This document shows, piece by piece, positions 10,296 to 19,182 of a stretch of DNA of 64,000 nt. The stretch spans positions 62,001 through 126,000 of the forward strand of contig NZ_JAGSPJ010000005.1 in the NCBI RefSeq assembly GCF_018139545.1, in the 5' to 3' direction. This DNA is from Affinundibacterium fentianense. GTDB lineage: Bacteria > Pseudomonadota > Gammaproteobacteria > Burkholderiales > Burkholderiaceae_D. The number at the start of each line of letters is the position of its first letter. The first letter of the stretch is position 1. A model generated the notes under the pieces. That model was given only the letters and a program-made list of their open reading frames with translations, had not been told where the DNA came from and ran no database searches. Both the position numbers and the translations under genes were made by a program.

Positions 10296-11561
10296 ATGAA
10301 TAGCGCAACACGTATGAGCTCACAACCGCTCACCTCATCATCAGCGTCAAACAAGATGTTGCCTTCCGAAATCCGGGCGGGCACCTCTTTGGCATCGATT
10401 TTTGCGCTGCGCATGTTTGGTTTGTTTTTGATACTGCCAATTTTCGCGATTCATGCCAAAACCCTGCCGGATGGTGACAATGTTGCCTTGGTCGGTATGG
10501 CGATGGGAATTTATGGTTTAACTCAAGCTTGTCTACAGATTTTGTTCGGCATCGCTTCCGATAAATATGGTCGCAAACCTGTGATTGTTGTTGGCCTGAT
10601 TTTATTTGCGCTAGGTGCTGTGATCGCTGCGATGTCGCATACGGTGATGGGCATCTTGATTGGACGCGCAGTTCAGGGCGCAGGTGCGATTTCTGCGGCG
10701 ATTACCGCCTTGCTGGCAGACACAACGCGAGAAGAACACCGCACGAAAGCGATGGCGATGGTGGGCGGTTCTATCGGTATTAGTTTTGCCCTATCTTTAG
10801 TGTTGGCGCCAGTTTTGTATCAACGCATAGGCATGGATGGCATTTTTATTTTGACGGCGATCATGGCGATTGCCGCGATAGCCGTTGTGATATGGATTAC
10901 GCCAGATGCACCTTCATTGCCTGTCGTGAAAGTGCCACTCATTGAAGTAGTGAAAAATCCGGAATTGATGCGTTTGAACTTAGGTGTATTCGTATTGCAC
11001 TTAAGTCAGGTTGCCATGTTTGTCGTCGTTCCCTCGGCCTTGGTGCAATATGCACACTTACCGCTTGATAAGCATTGGGAAGTTTATTTGCCCGTGGTAT
11101 TTGGCTCCTTCTTCGTCATGTTATTCGCGATTATGCGTGGCGAACGTAGTGGCAAAATGAAACAGGTTTTTGTCTGGTCGATCGCATTGTTGATGCTGGT
11201 GCAATTGGGTTTTTGGGGTTTCCTAGAAAACGCAACGATGCTGATTGCGATGCTATTTGTTTTCTTCCTTGCATTTAATATCTTGGAAGCAAGTCAGCCC
11301 TCTTTAGTTTCTCGTCTAGCGCCACCTTCCGCCAAAGGCGCCGCTCTGGGTGTATACAACACTTTGCAAGCGTTGGGCTTGGCCTGTGGCGGCTTTGTCG
11401 GCGGTTGGATGAAGCAGCACATCAGCGCTAGTTCCGTCTTCATATTTACTGCAGTTTTATCCCTGATCTGGCTTATAATCGCAAGCCGGATGCCGGAATT
11501 GCCGAAGCGCGCCAGCAAACCGAATTCTGCCAATGCGAATGATGCAGCCTCTGCCGCTTAA
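10296..11561 (+). CDS. Major facilitator superfamily transporter
   Basis: A 421-residue, 12-helix MFS protein with a hydrophilic N-terminus of about 25 residues. The loop 2-3 motif is present as GIASDKYGRKPVI, and helix 4-5 carries GRAVQGAGAISAAITALLAD, typical of drug:H+ antiporters of the YajR type. It probably acts as a proton-driven exporter in the inner membrane; the substrate is unknown. It lies between uvrA (divergent) and ssb (118 bases downstream), as in related genomes. The start has only a weak ribosome binding site; internal Met residues at 7 and 21 are alternatives. Confidence 0.93.
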   Translation: MNSATRMSSQPLTSSSASNKMLPSEIRAGTSLASIFALRMFGLFLILPIFAIHAKTLPDGDNVALVGMAMGIYGLTQACLQILFGIASDKYGRKPVIVVGLILFALGAVIAAMSHTVMGILIGRAVQGAGAISAAITALLADTTREEHRTKAMAMVGGSIGISFALSLVLAPVLYQRIGMDGIFILTAIMAIAAIAVVIWITPDAPSLPVVKVPLIEVVKNPELMRLNLGVFVLHLSQVAMFVVVPSALVQYAHLPLDKHWEVYLPVVFGSFFVMLFAIMRGERSGKMKQVFVWSIALLMLVQLGFWGFLENATMLIAMLFVFFLAFNILEASQPSLVSRLAPPSAKGAALGVYNTLQALGLACGGFVGGWMKQHISASSVFIFTAVLSLIWLIIASRMPELPKRASKPNSANANDAASAA

Positions 11562-11624
11562 TTAGCAAAGTCGGAAAAGCAGTAAGCAAAATTGTCCTCC
11601 TAAAAGGAAAGCATTTTTGATCTA

Positions 11625-11653
11625 TTGAAACATGTGAGTTACGTTGATAAATT
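11625..11653 (+). promoter_or_regulatory. Likely sigma-70 promoter of ssb
   Basis: TTGAAA (11625-11630) is followed, after a 17-base spacer, by TAAATT (11648-11653), 26 bases before the ssb ATG. The downstream leader carries a good GTAGGAGA ribosome binding site. This suggests ssb has its own promoter independent of the upstream MFS gene. Confidence 0.6.
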
Positions 11654-11679
11654 ATTTTTGAGTGTAGGAGACATACAAA

Positions 11680-12186
11680 ATGGCATCACTAAATAAAGTT
11701 CTGATTATTGGTAATCTTGGACGTGATCCAGAAACCCGCTACATGCCAAGTGGCGATGCAATGACTACCATTGCGGTAGCAACCACAGAATCGTGGAAAG
11801 ACAAACAAACCGGTGAAAAGAAAGAAGCGACCGAATGGCATCGCGTCACTTTCTTTGGCAAATTAGCCGAGATCGCTGGTCAATACCTGAAAAAAGGTTC
11901 ACAGGTTTACATTGAAGGTAGCTTGCGTACTCGCAAATACACCGACAAAGACGGTGTAGAAAAATACGCAACCGACATTCGTGCTGACGAAATGAAAATG
12001 CTAGGCAGTCGCCAGGGTATGGGCGGTGGTGGCGGCGCACCGATGGATGATGATGGCTACGGCGGCAGTGCTCCAGCTCCACGTCAACAGCAACAATACA
12101 GCGCACCAGTGCAGCAACCGCGTCAAGCACCAGCTCAGCGTCCTGCGCCGAATTTCTCTGATATGGATGATGATATTCCGTTCTGA
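11680..12186 (+). CDS. ssb: Single-stranded DNA-binding protein
   Basis: A 168-residue SSB. The OB fold spans about residues 1-110 ([21 protein letters not shown], then [20 protein letters not shown] and [12 protein letters not shown]). A Gly/Gln/Pro-rich flexible linker follows, and the conserved acidic tip MDDDIPF recruits repair and replication partners. It binds single-stranded DNA as a tetramer in replication, recombination and repair. GTAGGAGA precedes the ATG, and a long perfect hairpin terminator follows. Confidence 0.98.
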   Translation: MASLNKVLIIGNLGRDPETRYMPSGDAMTTIAVATTESWKDKQTGEKKEATEWHRVTFFGKLAEIAGQYLKKGSQVYIEGSLRTRKYTDKDGVEKYATDIRADEMKMLGSRQGMGGGGGAPMDDDGYGGSAPAPRQQQQYSAPVQQPRQAPAQRPAPNFSDMDDDIPF

Positions 12187-12204
12187 TGTTTCGAATCGAA
12201 TACT

Positions 12205-12249
12205 CAACAAAAGAAAAAGCCCGCAATCTGCGGGCTTTTTCTTTTGTTG
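12205..12249 (+). terminator. Terminator of ssb with a 21-bp perfect stem
   Basis: The arms (12205-12225 and 12229-12249) are perfectly complementary around a 3-base loop. The GC core is GCCCGCA/TGCGGGC, with the A-rich and T-rich arms extending it. It could work in both directions, since the next gene is on the minus strand. Confidence 0.9.
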
Positions 12250-12283
12250 CATTGCATGCCATGCTATCGCGAACCCGTAGCGC

Positions 12284-12703
12284 TTAACTATTTCCAAATT
12301 TATTGGTCTCAACATTAAATACCGTATCAGGAATTCGCATCTCGGGCGCAATCGTATCCGGTGGTGCCTCGGGAGCGATAGTATTCATCCACATATCCAT
12401 TTTGCTATTTGCCATGATGCCGCTATCTGCTTGTAAGCGGTCGTTGTGTGGTTGTAGTGCACGACGTTCGAGCCGACGCAATTCCTCGTCAGCGGAGACG
12501 GGGTGGCGAGTCACATCGCGCGCCGACGGTGTGTGTGGTTTCAGTAGGCGTTCACGCCTTTGTTTTTCGGCGAATTCTTTCAATTCCTTTTGTTTCCTTG
12601 CTTCAATACGGTCAAGACTCGCTTGGATTTCGGGCGTTCTTTTGATATTTCTTTTTGTGTCACTGGTGGCGCCGAAGCCGAATAATTTGAGTAGAAAATT
12701 CAC
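12284..12703 (-). CDS. Hypothetical charged cytoplasmic protein
   Basis: Not recognised. From the GTG at 12703 (GGGGAAA box about six bases upstream) the product is 139 residues. It begins VNFLLKLFGFGATSD, continues with a strongly charged helical stretch (EARKQKELKEFAEKQRRERL, likely coiled coil), then a segment with Thr/Pro (TIAPEAPPDTIAPE). The frame also extends to a GTG at 12760, adding 19 residues behind a weaker AAGAA box. No signal peptide or membrane helix is convincing. It is convergent with ssb. Confidence 0.65.
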   Translation of the reverse strand: MNFLLKLFGFGATSDTKRNIKRTPEIQASLDRIEARKQKELKEFAEKQRRERLLKPHTPSARDVTRHPVSADEELRRLERRALQPHNDRLQADSGIMANSKMDMWMNTIAPEAPPDTIAPEMRIPDTVFNVETNKFGNS

Positions 12704-13105
12704 AATGTTTCCCCAATTTGGTTTCGCTCGGATAGGAAAGGCCAATCGCTTACGATGCACATCTTCTTTCCAATGCCTAGCGTGTAAATATAAGTTTTGT
12801 TTTTACACGCAGCAATAAGTGTGCCCAATCCGAAATGGATTGGCGGTACGGTTTTGGGACGTCGAAAACGTCGCCATCTGACCAATTTGTTATTGTATAA
12901 ATCGCAAATAGATTAATCGAGAAATTGTTTTTTTGATGATCTTCTTAGGCGGATGTATATGCAGACAGAGTACGTAATTTTTGAGAAAAGACAATTGCAT
13001 TTTGTTATGAACCGACAAGCAACGCGGCTGTAGACAAAGAAAGCGCAATATTCGACAGCAAATTCGCCCAAGTCTTAGCGAACGGTTTTGGAAGTTTGTG
13101 AACCA
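12704..13105. other. Intergenic region without a recognised gene
   Basis: About 400 bases, AT-rich from 12890 on. It contains a small palindrome (CCAATCC / GGATTGG, about 12826-12843) and a second near 12858-12870. It presumably holds the upstream signals of the minus-strand hypothetical gene. No RNA gene was recognised. Confidence 0.5.
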
Positions 13106-13543
13106 CTATGAGGTCTTGCTTGAGGTGCGGTAGGTTTGCAAATGAATGCTGGTCTCCGTATTTTGAATCGCTTTTATTAGGCGAATTCGCTCGAGCACGG
13201 AAGATAGTTCCGAAAGATTTGCGGCACGCAAACTTGCGAGTAAATCCCAACGCCCATTGGTGTCATGGATTTCTTCAATGCCCGGTTCGCCAAGCAGTGC
13301 GGCAATGACCGCGCGCGTCTCATTCCCCTCGACCGCAATGCTGATCCATGCATGAATTTCGTTTTGTTGTGCATCAGGGCGGAGACGCACGGTATAACCA
13401 ACAATGATGCCCTCATCCTCTAATTTGGTAATGCGGTTATTCACCGTTCCGCGGGAGACTTTGAGTTTATGTGCCAGCGTTGCAATGCTCATGCGTGCAT
13501 CGGTGCGCAGTAGGCTGATAAGTTGTTGATCTAGGGCATCCAT
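13106..13543 (-). CDS. Lrp/AsnC family transcriptional regulator
   Basis: A 145-residue regulator. The N-terminal winged helix-turn-helix (residues 1-60: MDALDQQLISLLRTDARMS, then LAHKLKVSRGTVNNRITKLEDEGII) is followed by an alpha/beta ligand-binding (RAM) domain. Lrp-family proteins sense amino acids and regulate amino-acid metabolism. It is divergently transcribed from the ornithine cyclodeaminase gene across a 264-base AT-rich gap, so control of that gene by arginine- or ornithine-related ligands is a reasonable inference. Confidence 0.93.
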   Translation of the reverse strand: MDALDQQLISLLRTDARMSIATLAHKLKVSRGTVNNRITKLEDEGIIVGYTVRLRPDAQQNEIHAWISIAVEGNETRAVIAALLGEPGIEEIHDTNGRWDLLASLRAANLSELSSVLERIRLIKAIQNTETSIHLQTYRTSSKTS

Positions 13544-13807
13544 TTGTACATTTCGGTAATTTAAGCTGTCATTTTGTCAGAAAATTGATGAATTTGGTAC
13601 ATTTTTGCTGATTCTGTTTAACATCGACATCACGTAAGATTCTCCCATCCACTTTTTAAAGAACTTACGCAAAGTTGTTACGGCGAGATTCATCTGGGTC
13701 GGAGCTTGCGATCCACAACAAGGATGAAATGCTTTTGTATGACTCAGCTGGTTGTAGAAATTTTACGCAAGTTCTCATGAATGAGCTCAAATCAATCGGA
13801 GACTATA

Positions 13808-14920
13808 ATGAGTACCAATCAAATCAATTTGGCACCACGCAAAGCGGTGACCCAGTATTTAAGCGCAGAACGTGTTGCTGAAATTATTACGAAGCGTGGC
13901 ATCGGTGCTTGTATTACCGGTGTTGCTTCGTATATCAATCAGGATTTTTTGCGTTGGAATTCATTCGATAAATGTGCCCGCGTCGCGAATCACTCTGACG
14001 TTGGTGTTATCGAGTTGATGCCGATTGCCGATGATAAGTCTTACGCGTTCAAATATGTCAACGGCCATCCAAGCAATTATCGTTTTAATTTGCCAACGGT
14101 GATGGCGTTTGGTGTTTTGGCTGACGTGGAAACAGGTATTCCAGAATTAGTCAGCGAATTAACTTTAACGACCGCAATTCGCACCGCCGCTATGTCTGCT
14201 GTTGCGGCTCGCGCTTTGGCTCGCGAAAATTGTAAAACAATGGCAATCATTGGCAATGGCGCTCAAAGTGAATTTCAAGCTTTGGCCTTCCACTTTTTGC
14301 TCGGTGTGGAATCCTTCCATTTGTATGATATCGATAGTGCCGCAACGGCCAAGTTGGAAGCAAATTTGGCGAAGTTTGGCCTCAAAACTAAGCGTTTCAG
14401 CAACACGAAAGATGCGGTGAAAGGCGTGGACATTATCACCACAGTGACAGCCGATAAAACCAATGCAACAATCATTACTCCAGACATGATTGAGCCTGGA
14501 ATGCATATCAATGGCGTTGGCGGTGATTGTCCAGGGAAAACAGAATTGCACGCGGATGTGTTGCGTATGGGGCCGGTCTTCTGTGAATTTGAACCACAAT
14601 CTCGGGTTGAAGGCGACATGCAACAAATGCCAGCCGAATTTCCAGTGACTGAGCTCTGGACCGTATTATCAGGAAAGGTTGTGGGACGTAGCAATGCTGA
14701 ACAAGTGACCATTTTTGATTCAGTCGGTTTTGCATTGGAAGATTATTCGGCTCTGCGCTTTATGCGGGATGTTGCGGTGGAAATGGGAATGAGCGAAACT
14801 TTGTCTCTTATTCCAGCGATGGACAATCCAAAAAATCTGTTTGGGTTCATAGGTGAAAGTAGCGCATTGCCAACACCATCTCAGTCGGTCACACGAAGTA
14901 GCCCAGTCTTTGCTGCTTAA
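13808..14920 (+). CDS. Ornithine cyclodeaminase / mu-crystallin family protein
   Basis: A 370-residue NAD-dependent enzyme. The start at 13808 is chosen over 13781 because a GGAG box lies about six bases upstream. The Rossmann motif AIIGNGAQSEFQ begins near residue 145. Conserved family blocks include KYVNGHPSN (substrate-binding Lys), SELTLTTAIRTAAMSAVAA, and GMHINGVGGDCPGKTEL with the catalytic Asp. Ornithine cyclodeaminase converts ornithine to proline and ammonia. Family members also include lysine cyclodeaminase and ketimine reductases, so the exact substrate is not certain. It is divergent from an Lrp/AsnC regulator, has a long leader, and ends in a clear terminator. Confidence 0.92.
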   Translation: MSTNQINLAPRKAVTQYLSAERVAEIITKRGIGACITGVASYINQDFLRWNSFDKCARVANHSDVGVIELMPIADDKSYAFKYVNGHPSNYRFNLPTVMAFGVLADVETGIPELVSELTLTTAIRTAAMSAVAARALARENCKTMAIIGNGAQSEFQALAFHFLLGVESFHLYDIDSAATAKLEANLAKFGLKTKRFSNTKDAVKGVDIITTVTADKTNATIITPDMIEPGMHINGVGGDCPGKTELHADVLRMGPVFCEFEPQSRVEGDMQQMPAEFPVTELWTVLSGKVVGRSNAEQVTIFDSVGFALEDYSALRFMRDVAVEMGMSETLSLIPAMDNPKNLFGFIGESSALPTPSQSVTRSSPVFAA

Positions 14921-14946
14921 AAAATTAACTTAAATGAAATTGAATG

Positions 14947-14978
14947 GCCCGAAAGACAAAATTTCGGGCTATTTTTTT
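14947..14978 (+). terminator. Rho-independent terminator of the ornithine cyclodeaminase gene
   Basis: An 8-bp perfect stem GCCCGAAA / TTTCGGGC encloses a 7-base loop and is followed by a T-run. Confidence 0.88.
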
Positions 14979-15138
14979 GGGAAAAAATAAAAAAGATTCT
15001 GATTTTTGTGAAAAAAACCTGAATTTGTAAGTATTTGTGTCAACCGGATTTGGCGTGCCCACGTTTTTTGCCTAACAGCATCTTTGTCGCCTTGAACTAG
15101 GCAAATAGAAAGACAAAGGCATTTAGGGAGTTATAAAA

Positions 15139-15465
15139 ATGATCTACGAAATTTTAGTCCGCCCGTCTTACAATAAATTAATGACATCTGATCATCTGAT
15201 TTGGATTGAAAGTAGTATGCCGACGCGATTCTTTGAACAATGGTTACGCGATCACGCTTTGCTGGACGGTTCAGGACGCTCCCCTATCGTACGTTGGGGC
15301 ATCGTGCAAACACAACGTCCCGCACATTTTCAATTAGCAACCCAAGAGACAGCCATCACAGATCGCATCGCAGAATTGATGAGTGGTGCGACTCATCTGA
15401 CTGATTTGCCTGTCGTGGCGCGGGATGTGAAATTGGCAAAAACACCCGTTTTCTTGGCTGCTTAA
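15139..15465 (+). CDS. Hypothetical 108-residue protein
   Basis: Not recognised. A TTAGGGAG box lies upstream of the ATG. The product is soluble (MIYEILVRPSYNKLMTSDHL, then IVRWGIVQTQRPAHF and a C-terminal ARDVKLAKTPVFLAA) with no signal peptide. It lies 218 bases after the cyclodeaminase gene, beyond that gene's terminator, and so is probably a separate transcript. It is followed by its own hairpin terminator. Confidence 0.75.
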   Translation: MIYEILVRPSYNKLMTSDHLIWIESSMPTRFFEQWLRDHALLDGSGRSPIVRWGIVQTQRPAHFQLATQETAITDRIAELMSGATHLTDLPVVARDVKLAKTPVFLAA

Positions 15466-15580
15466 TCTCAAGGCGATTAGCCAAAAGTGAACGCAAGGAT
15501 CTTTTTGTGTTCGATGCTAGGAGATTAGGCGCTGCGTAGATTCTTGATAATGACGTAGCCAATTGAATCCGAAATGAATT

Positions 15581-15618
15581 AAAAAGGCTGCAGGCGTCAT
15601 GCTTGCGGCTTTTTTTTT
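15581..15618 (+). terminator. Probable terminator after the 108-residue gene
   Basis: An imperfect stem (AAAAAGGCTGCAGGC against GCTTGCGGCTTTTT, with G-T pairs and one bulge) and a T-run lie about 115 bases after the stop. The T-run is nine bases long on the plus strand. Confidence 0.7.
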
Positions 15619-15648
15619 AGGCTCGTCGGATTCGCTGAGTGTTCGTAC

Positions 15649-16842
15649 TTATAATTGCTTTCGTAACGAATGTAGTCGGTTCAATTTCGCTGTATAGAGG
15701 TCGCGGTCTAGTGAGCTTGTGCTAGTGTCACGTGCGATTTCGAATTCTCGATTTGCCGCGTCCCATTCGCCAGCACGTAGATATGTTACACCGAGCCAGA
15801 AATGAAATTCATGATAATCCGGTGCGCGATCGAGCTCTTGCCGAAAATAACGCTTTGCCGTTTCAAGATTACCCTCTTGCAGTGCCTTTTGTCCCAACTG
15901 AAAATACTGAAAAGGCGCGACGCTTTGGATCGAATCTAAACGCGTTTGTGTTTGACGAGCATCAGCGTCGCGCCCAAGTGACTGCAATGTGAGAACCAAA
16001 TTAGCGAGAGCCCCCTGATGGTTGGGGACATGCATTAAAACATGGTCTAAGGTCTGTAACGCTAGCTCAAAGTGCAAAGTACGCATATAGACGACCGCAA
16101 GAGTGTTGTAGGCAGTGATAAAGCTCGGATCTGCAAGGATTGAAGCACGCGCGTACCAATAAGCCAGATCGTTTTGTCGTCGTGTAAGCGCCTCTGCTGC
16201 ACGGTTATTGAAGAACATCGCAATCACCGTACTTTCACTAATTTCGACACTTTGGACTTTGGCGGCGGCCTCCTGCGGTAAGAAATCGATCACCATACTA
16301 TCGAATGCATTGCTCTCGGATGTGGGACTGAGATGTTTGCGCCCAATCACGATGTTCACATGATCGCTCGCCACATAAAGGCCACCCGCTCGACTCCATT
16401 CTTGCTCGGTGAGTACCTTACGGTAACTGACCGAAAGTCCCATTTGTTTTGCGAATGCTGCGGTCATTACGACGAGCGAGAGGCAATTTCCGGATCGCGC
16501 CGCAAAGGTCTCGGCCGCATCCCTTGTATAGCTACCGTCATATTTCAGTTGCAATTTGCTCTCACTGTACAACGCAGCATAGAGGGCACGCTGATCACTG
16601 TGAATCTTCTGTTTTTGCCGAATCTCGTTTTGAACGTATTGTTGCATTGTTTTACTTGCCGCAAAAATCTGTTTTGCGTCGATCACTTCGTCATCTGATT
16701 GAAACCACGCATCTCGGAAAACGTGTTGATTCACCTTCACTTGATCGAGCGCTGCACATCCCACGAGTTGCCATAAGACGATAAGTAAAACGAGTCGGAT
16801 TCGAGTTTTTTCCAGAATTGTCGTGGGAAACAGAGTTTGCAT
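15649..16842 (-). CDS. Lipoprotein with transglutaminase-like domain and TPR repeats
   Basis: The start at 16842 is preferred over 16872 because an AGGA box lies just upstream and it opens a lipoprotein signal ending LVGC (Cys about 29). A transglutaminase-like cysteine-protease domain follows. The candidate triad is Cys120 (SGNC), His161 (SDH) and Asp186 (VID), in the family order. The C-terminal half is tetratricopeptide repeats (from about residue 215 to 380; e.g. AYNTLAVVYMRTLHFELALQ and YFQLGQKALQEGNLETAKRY). Proteins of this architecture occur widely in proteobacteria as periplasmic or envelope proteins. Cutting or crosslinking activity is inferred only from the triad. Confidence 0.85.
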   Translation of the reverse strand: MQTLFPTTILEKTRIRLVLLIVLWQLVGCAALDQVKVNQHVFRDAWFQSDDEVIDAKQIFAASKTMQQYVQNEIRQKQKIHSDQRALYAALYSESKLQLKYDGSYTRDAAETFAARSGNCLSLVVMTAAFAKQMGLSVSYRKVLTEQEWSRAGGLYVASDHVNIVIGRKHLSPTSESNAFDSMVIDFLPQEAAAKVQSVEISESTVIAMFFNNRAAEALTRRQNDLAYWYARASILADPSFITAYNTLAVVYMRTLHFELALQTLDHVLMHVPNHQGALANLVLTLQSLGRDADARQTQTRLDSIQSVAPFQYFQLGQKALQEGNLETAKRYFRQELDRAPDYHEFHFWLGVTYLRAGEWDAANREFEIARDTSTSSLDRDLYTAKLNRLHSLRKQL

Positions 16843-17051
16843 TCTTAGTTCCTCATTGCGCGCATGGATCAATTTTTCTCATCCATGCAATTCGTCGATG
16901 GCGAGGGTGAATTAATACATCGATTGGGAGTTTGCAGTCCCAAGACAGTCAAATGACTCGCACTTACGCTGTCATGTCTTCGTCATATTGGCTCGCTATA
17001 TTTCGGGGCTACACAAGCCAAGCAGGACGTATCTTGAATATAGAGGGAAAC

Positions 17052-19121
17052 ATGAAACAATACAAAAGAATTTTGAAGGCGAGCGTCTGTAGTGCTGCGC
17101 TAATACTCACTGCATGTGGCGGGAGTGATCGTGTCGAACAAAAAAATGTGCCGACGCCAGTGAGTGGCGTTTTTCTTGACGCAGCGGTTGAAGGATTGGA
17201 TTATTCCAGCGCCACAACTGCAAAACAGGTCACGGCTGCGAATGGTGGGTTTGCCTGTTATTCCAATGAATTAGTGAGCTTTAGCTTGGGCGGTATCCAA
17301 TTTGGAAACGCGACTTGCGCAACTTTGATTACCCCTTTTAATCTCGCGGGAACAGAAGTGAGTAAAGATGACAAAGTCGTCAATCGATTGATTGCGCTAC
17401 AAACTTTCGATTCGGATTACGATCCCTCCAATGGCATTCAATTGAATAGTGCATTGAAAACCGCTCTAGCTGGTCAGAGCTTGGATTTCTCTGCAAGTGC
17501 TGCGAACTTCAATTTAGCAATGAATAGCCTCCTCGCGAAACTGCCAGCACCCTATTCGACTCGTAGCGTCGATGCTGATCGTCGTACTTTAGCGAAAGAA
17601 CATTTTGAAGATACGCTGGCGAGCAAGGCTGGTATTTCCGTCTCCGAATTATTTACACAAAACAATGCTCTTGGTGCGGTGACGGTGAGCGTGACACGCT
17701 ATCAAATTCAAGCGGCAGATCAGTTTTATGTGCCTTACGAAGGGCTCTCCACTGCCATCAAAACTGACTTTCCTAAAGGATTCTTGCCATCTTATGGTTC
17801 GGGTTTGAGTTTTAAGGGAAAAGCAGCGGACGGCAGTCTCGAATTTTATGGTCTTACAGACCGTGGGCCGAATGGTGATGGACCTAAGGTTCCGAATGGG
17901 ATGATGACGGCAGGCGCAACCGGAACAAGTGATGGCAAATTTTTTCCAGCACCAAGTTTTACCCCATCATTTGGAGTCATCAGCGTGGGGAAAAATGGGG
18001 CGATTTTGAAATCGAGTACCCCTATTAAGTTTAGCGCAACACAATTGGCATCGGGTTTATCGATCGCCCCTGGTAAAATCGGCTCTTCTGGTGAGGTTCC
18101 GTTAACCGATGCCGCCAAATTTGAGGCGAACTCAAAAACAATCTTTAGTGACTATGGTATCGATACTGAAGCCGTAGTTTGGGATGCCACACGCAATGTC
18201 CTGTGGGTTTCCGATGAGTACGGTCCCTTTATTTTGAAAATTGATCCAGCGACTGGGATTATTCAGAAAAAATATCAACCGGGCACAGGCGCTGCTGATT
18301 TGCCCGCAGTTCTCCTAAAACGACGTGCAAATCGAGGAATGGAGGGGCTCAGTATTGAGTTGGCCAGTGGAAAATTGCATGGTTTTATTCAGAGTCCTTT
18401 GGACGATGGTAAAGCACAATATGTTGTTCCGGGAGCGACCGTAGCGACCAGCGAAAGTATCAAAGATTATGCAAAATTTAATCGGTGGGTTGAATTTGAT
18501 CCAAGCACAGAAAAGACCCGTCTATTTGCTTATCCCATCGATGCAGCGATGTACTCTGGTGGAAAAACTGGTGGTGCCAAATTGGGCGATGTCGTCTCTT
18601 TAGGGAACGATAAATTTATCGTGATCGAACAAGGTGCGGGTGTCGATGGTAAGGTATTCAATCGTCTCATGTTGGTACAAATCCCTGCCGATGTGACCGA
18701 CATTGCAATGGTTGGTACTGATTTAGAAAAAAGTAGCATGACTGGTAGCGCAGTGAACGCTGCGAACTATGCGACCATTGTGCCGCTCAAAAAGACTGTG
18801 TTGTTCGATTTAAATAGTGCAGGTTGGTTGGCGGAAAAGGCGGAAGGCTTGGCCTTGGTTGATGAGAACACGCTGGCCTTAGTGAATGATGATGATTTTG
18901 GTTTAAAGACGATTGTGCAAACCAATACTGGTGCGGTTGTGGATGGTGCAGATATCACGAAATGCACAGTGGATCTGAATGGTGCAATCACGGCGACTTC
19001 AGGAACTGGATGCGCAGCGGGAAACACAGCGCGTGTCGCACGGGGCGCAGATACGGAGCGCCCTAATCGACTATGGCTAATCAAGTTTGCAAAAAAGCTA
19101 AATGATTTTCTTGTGCCTTAA
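17052..19121 (+). CDS. Esterase-like phytase family lipoprotein
   Basis: A 689-residue protein from the ATG at 17052, which follows a GAGGGAAAC box. The lipobox LTAC (Cys about 21) indicates a membrane-anchored lipoprotein. After about 230 residues of unassigned N-terminal region comes a long domain matching esterase-like activity of phytase (PF13449 type): LTDRGPNGDGPK, VWDATRNVLWVSDEYGPFILKID, RRANRGMEGLSIE, DKFIVIEQGAG, AEGLALVDENTLALVNDDDFG. The fold is a beta-propeller. Such proteins are envelope-associated and possibly phosphate-related; substrate unknown. The extended frame back to 16932 is not needed. Confidence 0.88.
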   Translation: MKQYKRILKASVCSAALILTACGGSDRVEQKNVPTPVSGVFLDAAVEGLDYSSATTAKQVTAANGGFACYSNELVSFSLGGIQFGNATCATLITPFNLAGTEVSKDDKVVNRLIALQTFDSDYDPSNGIQLNSALKTALAGQSLDFSASAANFNLAMNSLLAKLPAPYSTRSVDADRRTLAKEHFEDTLASKAGISVSELFTQNNALGAVTVSVTRYQIQAADQFYVPYEGLSTAIKTDFPKGFLPSYGSGLSFKGKAADGSLEFYGLTDRGPNGDGPKVPNGMMTAGATGTSDGKFFPAPSFTPSFGVISVGKNGAILKSSTPIKFSATQLASGLSIAPGKIGSSGEVPLTDAAKFEANSKTIFSDYGIDTEAVVWDATRNVLWVSDEYGPFILKIDPATGIIQKKYQPGTGAADLPAVLLKRRANRGMEGLSIELASGKLHGFIQSPLDDGKAQYVVPGATVATSESIKDYAKFNRWVEFDPSTEKTRLFAYPIDAAMYSGGKTGGAKLGDVVSLGNDKFIVIEQGAGVDGKVFNRLMLVQIPADVTDIAMVGTDLEKSSMTGSAVNAANYATIVPLKKTVLFDLNSAGWLAEKAEGLALVDENTLALVNDDDFGLKTIVQTNTGAVVDGADITKCTVDLNGAITATSGTGCAAGNTARVARGADTERPNRLWLIKFAKKLNDFLVP

Positions 19122-19182
19122 TTGTCGCATTGAAAGCCGCGTTCCACTATTTTGATGGAACGCGGTTGTGGGTCTTGCAGTA

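Noticed and set aside
13675..13881. 68-residue gene upstream of the ornithine cyclodeaminase
   Set aside because: It overlaps the true start of the cyclodeaminase gene in another frame and has no homology features.
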